From Betaproteobacteria bacterium (GTDB lineage Bacteria > Bdellovibrionota_B > Oligoflexia > Silvanigrellales > Silvanigrellaceae): a DNA stretch of 64,000 bases. Location: the NCBI GenBank assembly GCA_016868315.1, contig VGHE01000001.1:124001-188000 (forward strand), given 5' to 3'. The notes below the pieces were generated by a model, which did no database searches, was not told the origin of the DNA, and saw only the letters and a program-made list of their open reading frames with translations. Shown piece by piece: positions 9,266 to 17,926 of the stretch. The position numbers and the translations under genes are program-made. The stretch's first letter is position 1; each line of letters starts with the position of its first letter.

Positions 9266-10048
9266 TCAGCTCAGCTTCAGTCGATGAAACAGGTTTAGGG
9301 CATTCAATGTGGTTTGCTCGGCAAGGGTTTCGAGAGAGACACCACGTACCTGCGCAATGCAGCGAGCAACTTCGCTTACCCAAGCTGGTTCGTTCTGCTT
9401 TCCGCGGTATGGGATAGGCGCCAAATAAGGACTGTCTGTTTCCACCAGGATACGGTCGCTCGGCACATGCCGAGCGACCTCTCGGAGTGCGTCGGAGTTC
9501 TTGAAAGTTACAATCCCAGAGAACGACAAATAGAAGCCCAAATCAAGAAAGGCATCACCTTCCTCGAGCGTTCCAGTGAAGCAATGAATCACCCCGCGCC
9601 CTCCGCGTTCCGCAAAACTTTTGAGGCGTGCATGGACATCGGCGAACGTGTCGCGCACATGCACCACCACCGGCAAACCACAGCGCAAAGCAATTTCGAG
9701 AAACTCTTCGAAGCAAATGATTTGCTGAGGCATGGGCACAAACTTGTGAAAGCCGTCGAGACCAATTTCTCCAATGGCCACGACATTCGGGTTGGTGTGC
9801 GCAATGTTTTCCATGCGTGCCACTAGCTCGGGTTTGAATTGGTCTGCGTCGTGTGGTTGGATGCCCACGGTCAGAGCCAAGTCAGGATGGTTTTCGAGTT
9901 GCTGCAATCCTGTATTGAGCGTTTGCTCATCGAAGGTGATGTTAATGATTTTTGCAACGCGGGCTTCACGCGCACGCAGGATCAATTCTTCAGCCTGCGG
10001 TGCAAGTTTGTCGCTGCAGAGATGACAATGGGTATCAATGAGTCTCAT
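9266..10048 (-). CDS. TatD-family metal-dependent DNase
   Basis: A 260-residue amidohydrolase-fold hydrolase of the TatD family, with 3'-5' exonuclease or repair-type activity reported for relatives. Metal ligands are visible: DTHCHL at residues 4-9, GEIGLD in the centre, VVVHVRD, HCFTG, and ETDSPYLAP near residue 200. The ATG at 10048 places DTHCHL directly at the N-terminus, as in the family. The in-frame extension upstream would lie within the glutaryl-CoA dehydrogenase gene. The start overlaps the end of that gene by four bases, indicating coupling. YcfH and TatD paralogues cannot be told apart here. Confidence 0.92.
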   Translation of the reverse strand: MRLIDTHCHLCSDKLAPQAEELILRAREARVAKIINITFDEQTLNTGLQQLENHPDLALTVGIQPHDADQFKPELVARMENIAHTNPNVVAIGEIGLDGFHKFVPMPQQIICFEEFLEIALRCGLPVVVHVRDTFADVHARLKSFAERGGRGVIHCFTGTLEEGDAFLDLGFYLSFSGIVTFKNSDALREVARHVPSDRILVETDSPYLAPIPYRGKQNEPAWVSEVARCIAQVRGVSLETLAEQTTLNALNLFHRLKLS

Positions 10049-11208
10049 GTGAAGGCCTGGATCCCTGTCAAGCTCTGCCCAACGATGAGCAGGTGAATAT
10101 CGTTCGTACCTTCGTAGGTGTAGACCGATTCGAGGTTGCAAGCATGGCGCATGCAGCGGTATTCGTCGCTGATACCATTTGCTCCCAGAATGTCGCGCGC
10201 CGTGCGAGCTGCTTCAAGTGCAAGTAAAACATTGTTCTGTTTGGCCATGCTGATTTGTGCAGGCTGAAGAGTGCCATCGGCTTTCAGCTGCGACAATCTT
10301 TGCGCCAACAAGTTTCCGGTTGTGATTTGCGTTGCCATGATGGCTAGCTTTCTTTGAATCAACTGAAAGGAAGCCAACGGTTTGTCGAACATAATACGGT
10401 TCTTTGAGTAATTCAGAGCCTCCATCAAGCAGTCTTCCGCAGCTCCCAACGCACCGAAGGCAATCCCGTAACGTGCCTGATTGAGGCACATCAGTGCATT
10501 CTTTACGCCAACAGTTTCGGGTAGAATATTTTCTGCGGGAATACGGCAATCCTGGAAGAACAGGGAGCCGGTGACGGATGCACGCAAACTGAGTTTGCCG
10601 TGGATAGCGCGCTGCTCAAATCCTTTGGTGCCTTTCTCAACCAGAAATCCTCGGATTCCTTGATCGGTCTTGGCCCACACGACCGCTACATCTGCCATCG
10701 ATGCATTGGTGATCCAGGTCTTTGAGCCATTGAGAATCCAGTCGGAACCATCCTTCTTGGCGTTCGTGCGCATTCCGGATGGGTTTGAACCAAAGTCTGG
10801 CTCCGTGAGGCCAAAGCATCCAATCGCTTTACCCTCACGCAAGAGGGGTAACCACTTTTGTTTTTGCGCTTCGCTACCGAACGCATGAATCGGATACATG
10901 ACCAGAGCGCCTTGCACACTGGCAAAGCTTCTCAGGCCACTATCACCCCGCTCAAGCTCTTTCATGATGAGGCCGTAGCTGAGGCTATCGAGACCGCTGC
11001 AGCCGTAGCCTTTCAACTGTGCCCCGAGCAAGCCCAGCTCACCGAGTTGAGGAATGATTTCTCGTGGGAAGGTTCCCTCTTCATAAGCGGTTCGGAGGTG
11101 CGGACGGAAGGTCTGGTCGACGAATTGGCGCACCATGTCTGCCACGAGTTTTTGCTCGGCGGAGAGAGTCGCCTCGAGATTCAGAAAGTCTGTTGCTTGT
11201 AAGTCCAT
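10045..11208 (-). CDS. gcdH: Glutaryl-CoA dehydrogenase (acyl-CoA dehydrogenase family)
   Basis: A 387-residue FAD-dependent acyl-CoA dehydrogenase. Domains in order are the N-terminal helical, middle beta (CFGLTEPDFGSNPSGM) and C-terminal helical domains. Segments RSFASVQGALVM near 90 and YEGTNDIH near 365 match glutaryl-CoA dehydrogenase closely, including the catalytic Glu at about 366 and the substrate-binding Arg. The enzyme oxidises and decarboxylates glutaryl-CoA to crotonyl-CoA in lysine and tryptophan breakdown. No other gene of that pathway is adjacent. The start ATG has GGGAGG seven bases upstream. It overlaps tatD by four bases. Confidence 0.9.
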   Translation of the reverse strand: MDLQATDFLNLEATLSAEQKLVADMVRQFVDQTFRPHLRTAYEEGTFPREIIPQLGELGLLGAQLKGYGCSGLDSLSYGLIMKELERGDSGLRSFASVQGALVMYPIHAFGSEAQKQKWLPLLREGKAIGCFGLTEPDFGSNPSGMRTNAKKDGSDWILNGSKTWITNASMADVAVVWAKTDQGIRGFLVEKGTKGFEQRAIHGKLSLRASVTGSLFFQDCRIPAENILPETVGVKNALMCLNQARYGIAFGALGAAEDCLMEALNYSKNRIMFDKPLASFQLIQRKLAIMATQITTGNLLAQRLSQLKADGTLQPAQISMAKQNNVLLALEAARTARDILGANGISDEYRCMRHACNLESVYTYEGTNDIHLLIVGQSLTGIQAFT

Positions 11209-11228
11209 GGTGTGGCCTCCCGTAGGTC

Positions 11229-12161
11229 TTAACCTCTACTAATGATCTCTTCGGCAAAACGCACGTCGAACAACGGGATGCGTGTTCGACCCAGGCTGCC
11301 CCCGAGGGTCGCAAGAAGGTGAAGCGAATGCTTAACCTCTTTTAAATCGCTGTATTTGCTTGATATTCCTCGAGCCAGGAGGAGCCAGGTCGAGGCTGTC
11401 ACCTCGCGCGGATACTCGTGTAGTTCGAAGGCTTTTTGCAGAACCTCATTTTGGGAGGTCATCAACTGATCGAGTCCCAAGACGGACTCATTTTTCCGCC
11501 AATGGGCAATTTTCTCCTGACTGCGCAACAGTGTGATGAAAAGCCCCTGGAGAGTCATTTTGAGATGTCCAACGTCTAGGTCGGCAGCCTCGTGCTCGAA
11601 ACGATATTTTGAGGAGTGTGCGAGGAAATCGAAAACACGTCCGAACGAAACAGGTTGATTGAGCATTGCGCATTGCGCAGCAAAAGTCGTTCCCACTTTT
11701 TTTGCCGTCGGATTGCCTACAACCGAACGCACATAGGTTGACGAGCAGTGAAGAAGTTCGGGAGGACAAAGCACAGCCCAGGTCTGGATGCGCGAATCAA
11801 TGGTTTTGTTGGAAAAGTAGAGGTTGAATTCGGACTCGAAGTCTGTTGTTGAACGTAGCCCGCGAACAAGATGGTGAATACCGTGGGTACCTGCATACTC
11901 GACGACAAGCCCGGGAGTTGTGGTGACAACTACGTTTTCACCGATGTGAAAGGGTGTCTCGAGTGTCCACCAGTTGGTGCAGGGGTCGATTGCAGAGGCA
12001 ATGATTCTTGCCCGGGTGAGGGGGTCAAGGGAGCCTTGCTTGCTCGGGTTGACCGCAACGAGCACATGAATTTCGCTGAAGACCTCGAGTGACGCTTTCA
12101 GAACGGCATCGTGTCCTGTGGACCAGGGGTCAAAGGAACCTGCATAGATGGCAGAGGTCAT
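11229..12161 (-). CDS. CoaD-like nucleotidyltransferase with extra C-terminal helical domain
   Basis: A 310-residue protein. Residues 1 to about 160 are a phosphopantetheine adenylyltransferase (CoaD) domain, with GSFDPWSTGH holding the nucleotide-binding S/T-x-GH motif, LVRGLRSTTDFESEF, and SSTYVR in the position of the ISSTxVR motif. CoaD makes dephospho-CoA from 4'-phosphopantetheine and ATP and is normally about 160 residues. The second half (about 165-310) is mostly helical, unusual for this family, and I do not recognise it. The protein may be the cell's CoaD with an added domain, or a paralogue with a changed substrate. It is 20 bases upstream of the dehydrogenase gene on the same strand. 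Confidence 0.8.
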   Translation of the reverse strand: MTSAIYAGSFDPWSTGHDAVLKASLEVFSEIHVLVAVNPSKQGSLDPLTRARIIASAIDPCTNWWTLETPFHIGENVVVTTTPGLVVEYAGTHGIHHLVRGLRSTTDFESEFNLYFSNKTIDSRIQTWAVLCPPELLHCSSTYVRSVVGNPTAKKVGTTFAAQCAMLNQPVSFGRVFDFLAHSSKYRFEHEAADLDVGHLKMTLQGLFITLLRSQEKIAHWRKNESVLGLDQLMTSQNEVLQKAFELHEYPREVTASTWLLLARGISSKYSDLKEVKHSLHLLATLGGSLGRTRIPLFDVRFAEEIISRG

Positions 12162-12323
12162 GAGTGAGTCGCCCTTCCTGTAAATAACGTAACGATGCTG
12201 TTTTTACCTTGAACACGTTCGAAATGTCATGCGACTGACCAGAGGTGCTTCTCTCACAGTCACTCGTCAGCCTATCCTATATTTATATGCCCCAAACGGG
12301 GCAGAACGGCGAGGAAGAGAGAG

Positions 12324-13643
12324 ATGGCCAAGATTTTGTTGCTCGATGACAGCCCAGTGATGCACAGGGTCGTTCGGCTGACTTTTGCCGATGACGCGGG
12401 CGTGGAGATCGCAGTGGCACGCACTCCACCCGAGGCTGAACTGGCCATTTCAACAAGTCAGCTCGACCTTGTTATTTCCTATGCACGTTTCCCTGGTTCG
12501 GTCGACCTGGCCTATTTTCAAGCCATCTCGAAGAAGATTTCTCGCATTTTGTTGCTCGCAGAGAGTGAGGAAAATCTCGATCATTTTGTTGCTGCCGGTT
12601 TTAACTCAGTCCTGCGCAAGCCGTTCCACAGCGACGAACTTCGTCTTGCGGTCGAAGGTCTTCTCGCAGGTGCCCCTGAATCACCAAAGAGCAGTGTGCT
12701 TGCCGGACGCACGGCACCCACGCCGCCGAGTTCCATGGCGCCACCGAGTGTTCCTCCCAGCGTTCCTCCTCGAATGTCTTCGGTACCAACAGCTGCTCCT
12801 GCATCAAAGCCACCACCCGCTCCACCCTCGTTTCCACCGATCACTCCCGTTCCTGCGGAGAACATGAATCCTCAGAGTTCATTTGCACCTCCTCAGTCGG
12901 AGACAGCCGGAACGCCCGAGGAGACTTTGCTGACAATGCTCAAACCGTCGGCTCCGGCCAAGAACAAACCTGAGTCTGCACCGGCTACAGTGCAGGTGGT
13001 TTCAATGCCTCCAACGGGTGGCGATGAGCCGCAGATCACCATGAACCTCAGTTTCTTTAAGAAACCACCAGCTCCTCCCACTGAAAGTAATTCTGGTCTG
13101 CGTGAGAAGGCATTTGCATCAGAGCCAGCCGCGTCGGTCACGTCGCAGGCTCCGATCTCGGAAGCGTCCGTGGTTCCGCCTGCGCCACGTGCGCCTGTTT
13201 TTGAAGTGCCTGTGGCACCAGCACCGCGTGTATCCGCGGGAGCAACTCACCAACAACCACGCAGCATTGAACCCGCTGCGTGGAATGGCGAGCAACTCGG
13301 TCTTGAAGATGTGATGGTCTCGACACGCGTTGGAAACAGTGCGCTGTCGCGGCAAGAGGTGGAAAGGATTGTTGAGGATTCTGTGGCTGCGGCAGTCTCG
13401 AACGCAGTCCGGCAGGCCTTGAGCGAAACCTTGCCCGACTTGCGCCAAGCACTTGTAAATGAGGTGAGTCAGCGCGCTGTGTCTCAGCTGAGTGCCGAAC
13501 TCCAATCGATCAAGGTTTCCCTGCGCGAAACTATGCTCGCCGAGGTTCGTGACGTGAGCGCTCAATGGCTGCGTCGAGAAACACCGACGCTTGCGAAAGA
13601 TGTTATTCGCGAAGAGATTCGAAAAGTGATTGAACAGATCTAG
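12324..13643 (+). CDS. Phosphorylation-dead receiver protein with Pro-rich linker and PopZ-like C-terminus
   Basis: A 439-residue soluble protein. Residues 1-115 are a CheY-like receiver with the acidic pair at 8-9 and the conserved Lys at 99. The phosphoacceptor position (DLVISY, residue 53) is Tyr instead of Asp, so normal phosphorylation is not expected. Residues about 120-330 are a disordered Pro/Ala/Ser linker. The last 100 residues are helical and end with WLRRETPTLAKDVIREEI, which resembles the WLxxxxPxLxxxxVxxEI signature of PopZ/DUF2497 proteins (my comparison, not searched). A polar or scaffolding role is possible. A ribosome site GAGGAAGAGAG precedes the ATG. It is convergent with the flagellin gene. 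Confidence 0.75.
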   Translation: MAKILLLDDSPVMHRVVRLTFADDAGVEIAVARTPPEAELAISTSQLDLVISYARFPGSVDLAYFQAISKKISRILLLAESEENLDHFVAAGFNSVLRKPFHSDELRLAVEGLLAGAPESPKSSVLAGRTAPTPPSSMAPPSVPPSVPPRMSSVPTAAPASKPPPAPPSFPPITPVPAENMNPQSSFAPPQSETAGTPEETLLTMLKPSAPAKNKPESAPATVQVVSMPPTGGDEPQITMNLSFFKKPPAPPTESNSGLREKAFASEPAASVTSQAPISEASVVPPAPRAPVFEVPVAPAPRVSAGATHQQPRSIEPAAWNGEQLGLEDVMVSTRVGNSALSRQEVERIVEDSVAAAVSNAVRQALSETLPDLRQALVNEVSQRAVSQLSAELQSIKVSLRETMLAEVRDVSAQWLRRETPTLAKDVIREEIRKVIEQI

Positions 13644-13656
13644 TTTTACTGGGAGC

Positions 13657-13681
13657 GCACTGACTAAGGCGCAGTGTTTTT
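13657..13681 (+). terminator. Weak intrinsic terminator after the receiver gene
   Basis: CACTG (13658-13662) pairs with CAGTG (13672-13676) across a 9-base loop and is followed by five T. The stem is short, so strength is doubtful, but the place between convergent genes fits. Confidence 0.4.
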
Positions 13682-14589
13682 CAATCGAGATTGCGAATCA
13701 GGGTCAAAACCAATTGCGCCGGAACGTTCGCGTGGGTCAGTAGACTGGTGCCTGCCTGAACCAGGATGTTGGCTTTGGTTAGGTTGGATATCTCAGTGGC
13801 ATAGTCGACATCGCGAATCCGACTTTGTGCCGCAGAGACGTTCTCGGTAGCAACATCAATTGCGCTCAGAGCTCGATTCATGCGCGAAGAAATTGCACCA
13901 AAGTCTGCTCGAAATCCTGATATTTTTTCAATCGCATCAACAAACGTCTCGCCGATTCCTGTGATTTCGGTTCCAAAGACACTCTCAATATCATCGAGTG
14001 AAATTCCGTCTGCACCAAGTAGGGTTCTCAATGATTGGATTCCGAGATTTTCAGCTGTGGCAATTATATCTCTGAAACCATTGAGAATTGCAACGCCGGT
14101 ATCACTTTCTGCTGGTTCGTTTTCACGTTGGCCAATTCGGAACTGCAGCATTTCTGGTCGTTCGGCATCACTGTTTGGATTTGAGAGTAAATGGACACCA
14201 TTGAATTGGGTGTTCTTGGCAATTCGGTCAATTTCATCGCGCAGTGACTCATATTCTACAAATATAAACTTTCTCTCTTTGTCGGAGAGAGTTGCACTGG
14301 ATGCCTGAGTAGCGAGCTCCTGCATGCGGTTTGTTATGTTTCCTACTTCATTGAGTGCAGCATCGGCAGTCTCAACCAGACTGATTGCATCGTTTGCAGA
14401 GCGCTTATGTGACGCAAATTCACGAAGTTTTACTGTCATTCTGTCAGACAGGGAGCGATCTGCAGGTTGTGGCTCTGAACGGGTGAACACGGATCCACTG
14501 GAGAGCTTCTCAAGGCTGTTGGCTGCTTCTTCAGTTGCCCGACGAAGGTTCCCTTCAACCGTTTGAGATCCAGTGATTCGCAAACCCAT
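13681..14589 (-). CDS. Flagellin (divergent, short form)
   Basis: A 302-residue flagellin consisting almost entirely of the conserved D0/D1 coiled-coil ends with a small middle region. The N-terminal MGLRI, SLEKLSSG, the NDAISLVETADAALNEV block and DRIAKNTQFNG are recognisable. So are the C-terminal SRIRDVDYATE and the ILVQAGTSLLTHAN region. The usual INSAKDDAAGLAIS segment is replaced by an unrelated sequence rich in Ser, Arg and Pro, and the C-terminus ends in RNLD. It may be a minor or specialised filament protein. No other flagellar structural gene is in the window. It lies 35 bases after the chemoreceptor gene. The ribosome site AGGGAGG partly lies inside a hairpin. Confidence 0.88.
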   Translation of the reverse strand: MGLRITGSQTVEGNLRRATEEAANSLEKLSSGSVFTRSEPQPADRSLSDRMTVKLREFASHKRSANDAISLVETADAALNEVGNITNRMQELATQASSATLSDKERKFIFVEYESLRDEIDRIAKNTQFNGVHLLSNPNSDAERPEMLQFRIGQRENEPAESDTGVAILNGFRDIIATAENLGIQSLRTLLGADGISLDDIESVFGTEITGIGETFVDAIEKISGFRADFGAISSRMNRALSAIDVATENVSAAQSRIRDVDYATEISNLTKANILVQAGTSLLTHANVPAQLVLTLIRNLD

Positions 14590-14600
14590 GGCGCTGGCCT

Positions 14601-14618
14601 CCCTGCAAATGCGCAGGG
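14601..14618 (-). promoter_or_regulatory. Hairpin overlapping the flagellin ribosome-binding site
   Basis: CCCTGC and GCAGGG form a perfect 6-bp stem with a 6-base loop. On the minus-strand transcript the 3' arm overlaps the first bases of the AGGGAGG ribosome site of the flagellin gene, so folding could limit translation. This is inferred from position only. Confidence 0.4.
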
Positions 14619-14624
14619 CTGGGT

Positions 14625-16106
14625 TTAGCTGGCCATGCGCGCTTCAACCGGGGTATCGACCAGGTTGAGAATCTCTTGAGCACATTGTTCTAATTGTTCT
14701 GCAATTTCAGTACTATGGCTATTTGTGGGGTGGTTTTGTTGCAGCAAATGAGTCGAAGTGTGCTGGGCCAGCGACAGAGCCATGTTGGACTCTGAGTTTG
14801 TCGCGAGTAGGGCAACGTTGAGGCCCAAAATGCTGTCGTACACACGAGCAGAGTTGCTCTCGAACTCTTGCTGCTGCACCAGCATCGCTTCGGAAGCGCT
14901 GATTTCTGATTGCAGCTGTTTCTCAATATTCTGCAGGCATAACAACATGCCGCGTGTTTGGGTTTCTTCCTGTGCGAAAACTTCGACAAAAAACTGTGCA
15001 GCTTCGCTGAGTCCGCGTGAGTTCTTGGCAATCAATCGTCCATGATTGAGCGTCGACTGACAGACATTGCGGCCTGTGCACAATTGGTCTTCAATTCCTA
15101 AAAATAGACGCGAAACGTGAGAAACGTGTTCACGAATGCGCAATATTTTTCTTTCCGTATCATCAGCGAATTCGGTTGTTGTGCGAAGATCTTCATAGCC
15201 AACGTCGAGAGCAGACTTGGCGATCTCGCTTTCCTGGTCGAGGGATTCAATCTTGTCGAACATGTCGCGGGTAGCTGCGGATGAGCGTTCTGCGAGCTTG
15301 CGAATGTCGTCAGCCACGACGGCAAACCCTTTACCTTGTTCCCCTGCGCGCGCAGCTTCAATGCTTGCATTCAGTGCAAGCAGATTGGTTTGTTCGGAGA
15401 TGTCATCAATGACGTCTACAATTGATACAATCGAGCTGACTTTGTCGCGGAGTTGTGAAATTTTGGTCCGAACCGACTCTATTGCAGAAAAACTTCCTGA
15501 GACCGAGCTTTTCAGCGAAGTGAGTGAGTCTCTTGCTTTCTGTGAATCGGAGTAAAGATTCCCTTGCAGATCCTGGGCGCGATTCACAAAAGTTGACCAC
15601 GAGTTAAGAAGCTCGCTGAGAGTGCGTGTTTCGTCTTCCAAATGGATAGCATCGTTCGAAAGGCTTTCCGCGAGGCGTAACAACGAGCGATTTTTTTCGC
15701 CTTGCTTGCTGGCTTTTTGGAGTGAATTAGAACAACGCATTTCGGCGTTTCGGACTTGCCCTTGGGTTTGGATAAGCGAGCTCATATGTGCACACAAGGA
15801 ATCGCCTAAGGACTTCTGTTGAGCCTCGGCGTTGGAAAGGGACTTCAGCGAATCTTGAGTCTTTCCGAGACCGTTTTCCAGTCCATCAGCCACGGCGCGC
15901 AGAGCGCTCGAGATATCCTCTACTGTTTGTTTTAGCGGCGACTGCAGCAGCGAGCGGCTTCGTGTGCTCTGTTCATTTTGGGCTGCAGCAAGACGCTGCA
16001 CTTGGTTGGCGATTTCGCGCAGAATCAAATCGACAGCAAGGGGTAGGCCTGTTTGGCTCTGTAAGCTGCTGGATGGATCTGGGATGATGTTTTGGTTCAC
16101 TTCCAC
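14625..16106 (-). CDS. Soluble methyl-accepting chemotaxis protein
   Basis: A 493-residue chemoreceptor without any membrane segment. The signalling hairpin tip is clear in the middle: [20 protein letters not shown], then [25 protein letters not shown] (about 235-280). Long coiled coils lie on both sides. This region docks CheA and CheW. The N-terminal 150 residues are also coiled coil, with no recognised sensor domain, so the stimulus is unknown and probably cytoplasmic. The GTG start has GGAGG six bases upstream. Position directly upstream of flagellin supports a motility role, although type IV pili controlled by a Frz/Che-like system remain possible. Confidence 0.92.
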   Translation of the reverse strand: MEVNQNIIPDPSSSLQSQTGLPLAVDLILREIANQVQRLAAAQNEQSTRSRSLLQSPLKQTVEDISSALRAVADGLENGLGKTQDSLKSLSNAEAQQKSLGDSLCAHMSSLIQTQGQVRNAEMRCSNSLQKASKQGEKNRSLLRLAESLSNDAIHLEDETRTLSELLNSWSTFVNRAQDLQGNLYSDSQKARDSLTSLKSSVSGSFSAIESVRTKISQLRDKVSSIVSIVDVIDDISEQTNLLALNASIEAARAGEQGKGFAVVADDIRKLAERSSAATRDMFDKIESLDQESEIAKSALDVGYEDLRTTTEFADDTERKILRIREHVSHVSRLFLGIEDQLCTGRNVCQSTLNHGRLIAKNSRGLSEAAQFFVEVFAQEETQTRGMLLCLQNIEKQLQSEISASEAMLVQQQEFESNSARVYDSILGLNVALLATNSESNMALSLAQHTSTHLLQQNHPTNSHSTEIAEQLEQCAQEILNLVDTPVEARMAS

Positions 16107-16160
16107 GCTTGGCCTCCGTGACCGGAATTCCTGTGCTCACGCGGCTGATCGGAATCCTGA

Positions 16161-16186
16161 GCTGACACTGAAGTTTGAGTGTCAGC
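16161..16186. terminator. Perfect 9-bp inverted repeat, possible transcript-end hairpin
   Basis: GCTGACACT (16161-16169) and AGTGTCAGC (16178-16186) pair perfectly around an 8-base loop, overlapping the stop of the minus-strand MshEN gene. No T-run follows on either strand. It may be a processing or weak termination hairpin rather than a classical terminator. Confidence 0.35.
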
Positions 16187-17162
16187 CCATGCGACACTGG
16201 GCAATTTTTTTCACGAGACCACGAAACACCTGGGGCAAAGACTGCACGGCCTGAGGAGAATCAAGATCGATCTCCTGAGAGCTTCCCTTCCAGACAATGA
16301 GCAGGTGACCCGAAGGTTGAATTTGCAAGGTGAGCGAGAATTCAGCGAGGCGCTCATTGGCCATGGTCACTGCATCGGCACGGGTCTCCGCAAGTGCTAG
16401 CCGAAGACCCAAGACGTTGATGGCCGAAACAAGCTCGGGTTCAACCGCGATGGTCTCGAGACCTGGTGCTGGAGGTGCGACAGGCGCCGAGCTTGGTTTT
16501 GCTTCGACTAGAGCTGCTTCCGGAGCAATGACGGCCGAGCTGGGCGAATCTGGTGGGAGGGTTGCCTGTTTTCGAGGCTTCTTTTTAGATTCTACCTTCA
16601 GTCGCTTGAAGACCTCGTCGTCGAGCAATGGTTGCGAGTCATCGACAAAATGTGGCTGATTGATGCTCAGGTTGATGGAAACGCCTACCGCACCGCGCGA
16701 AGCTTCCAAAAGCCCAGAGAGCTTGAGTCGCCCGGGCTCCACGCCGTAAAGTCGGCACAGACCAGTAGAAAGCTGCTGCACGGTAGCGATCACAGGCACA
16801 ATCTTTTTCTCGATAAAAAACCGTAATTGATTGATGACCCCTTTATCGGTGGGATCTTCCATCAGTATGTAAATTTCGCCATTCTCTTCAGCAATGGGCA
16901 GTACGCAGTAGTGCAGTGCTACATCGGCAGGGATGAGGGGGCGCAGGGAGTCGTCGATCTCTTCAATGAGTTTGTCGGTGGCTGCGGCGAAACCGTAATA
17001 CCGCTGCAACAGTTCCTTGATTTCGCCGGGAGTGGCGACGTTCAGAGAACGCAGGACGCGCACCGGGTTTTCTCGCAATTGCCTTGAAGTTCGCCGCAGG
17101 GCAGCGAGCTCGGTGGACGACAGATGCCCATCCTGATACATCAATTGAAGTAAATCTTGCAT
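16182..17162 (-). CDS. Stand-alone GspE/PilB N-terminal (MshEN-like) domain protein
   Basis: A 326-residue soluble protein. Residues about 1-150 resemble the N-terminal domain of GspE/PilB ATPases: paired helices, LLQRYYGF, the strand LIPADVALHYCVLPIAEENG, then MEDPTDKGVINQLRFFI. No ATPase core follows. Instead come a basic Pro/Ala/Lys linker (about 205-250) and a C-terminal 75-residue domain I do not recognise. MshEN domains can bind c-di-GMP or contact pilus platform proteins, so a regulatory partner of the pilBTC products is conceivable. The ATG at 17162 was chosen because the upstream extension lies in the promoter region of the divergent tetR gene. It is 75 bases before the chemoreceptor gene, same strand. 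Confidence 0.7.
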   Translation of the reverse strand: MQDLLQLMYQDGHLSSTELAALRRTSRQLRENPVRVLRSLNVATPGEIKELLQRYYGFAAATDKLIEEIDDSLRPLIPADVALHYCVLPIAEENGEIYILMEDPTDKGVINQLRFFIEKKIVPVIATVQQLSTGLCRLYGVEPGRLKLSGLLEASRGAVGVSINLSINQPHFVDDSQPLLDDEVFKRLKVESKKKPRKQATLPPDSPSSAVIAPEAALVEAKPSSAPVAPPAPGLETIAVEPELVSAINVLGLRLALAETRADAVTMANERLAEFSLTLQIQPSGHLLIVWKGSSQEIDLDSPQAVQSLPQVFRGLVKKIAQCRMG

Positions 17163-17259
17163 GGTTGCCCCATCTTTGAGCCTCGGGCCGATTGCCCTTT
17201 CAGGATAACCGGATTGAGCCCGGTCAGGTTGGGCAAGACTTTGCGCTTGTACCGATGGA

Positions 17260-17292
17260 TTGACGTGCAACCTGAAAATCCTGTGGTAATAT
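17260..17292 (+). promoter_or_regulatory. Possible promoter of the tetR operon
   Basis: TTGACG (17260-17265) precedes an extended -10 element TGG-TAATAT (17284-17292). The spacing of 21 is too long for a normal -35, so the extended -10 may act alone. The start codon follows 40 bases later. Confidence 0.4.
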
Positions 17293-17332
17293 AGGGTTGG
17301 CAGTGTCTCCAAGGAGTGAAGGATCCGGAATT

Positions 17333-17926
17333 ATGAGTAAGGCAGATTTGGCGGCGGAGCGTAAATCGCAGATTATCAATGCGACCATCGATTGCATTGC
17401 CCGCTACGGTTACAATAACTTCTCGATGCAAGATGTCGCCCGTATCGCCGACGTCTCCAAAGGAATTATCCATTACTACTTCTTGAATAAAGAAGATCTG
17501 ATGATGGCAGTTCTTGACCGCGTCGCTGGTGACATTGAAGGCCTTCTCACTGGAATTACCGAACGAACCCAAGATCCTGTTGAGCAGCTGCGCCAGCTGA
17601 TTCGAGTCTGTTTCGATATCGTGCGCCAGAAACGCGAGTATTATTGCATCAACATGGACTTCTGGACTCAAATCAACCAGAAGGAAAAAGTCCGCCTGGC
17701 TGTTGCCAAGCACTACGGAAAATTCCGTGGTTCAACGGCGGCAATCGTCCAGACAGGTGTCGACACGGGTGTTTTTAAACCCATTGACGCCGATCACGCT
17801 GCAAGCGTTATCATTGCCATTGTCGATGGAATTTCTCTGCAGTGGCTCTTCGACGAAAGCTCGTTCCCATACGATGACCTTATCAAGACGAGCGAAGAGA
17901 TTGTGTTCCGATTCCTGTTGAAATGA
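17333..17926 (+). CDS. TetR-family transcriptional regulator
   Basis: A 197-residue regulator. The N-terminal helix-turn-helix is typical, with the motif FSMQDVARIADVSKGIIHYYF (about 33-53) closely matching TetR_N. The C-terminal two thirds are helical ligand-binding and dimerisation sequence, resembling the BetI/TetR_C_6 group by its general pattern. The ligand is unknown. The ATG at 17333 is preferred over a TTG at 17297 because the TTG would add a non-family extension. The stop overlaps the next gene's start (ATGA), so it is co-expressed with the TPR gene and may regulate its own operon. Confidence 0.92.
   Translation: MSKADLAAERKSQIINATIDCIARYGYNNFSMQDVARIADVSKGIIHYYFLNKEDLMMAVLDRVAGDIEGLLTGITERTQDPVEQLRQLIRVCFDIVRQKREYYCINMDFWTQINQKEKVRLAVAKHYGKFRGSTAAIVQTGVDTGVFKPIDADHAASVIIAIVDGISLQWLFDESSFPYDDLIKTSEEIVFRFLLK

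Noticed and set aside
13880-14308. Plus-strand reading frame of 142 codons opposite flagellin
   Set aside because: It is the shadow of a strongly recognised flagellin frame, with no family resemblance or ribosome site.
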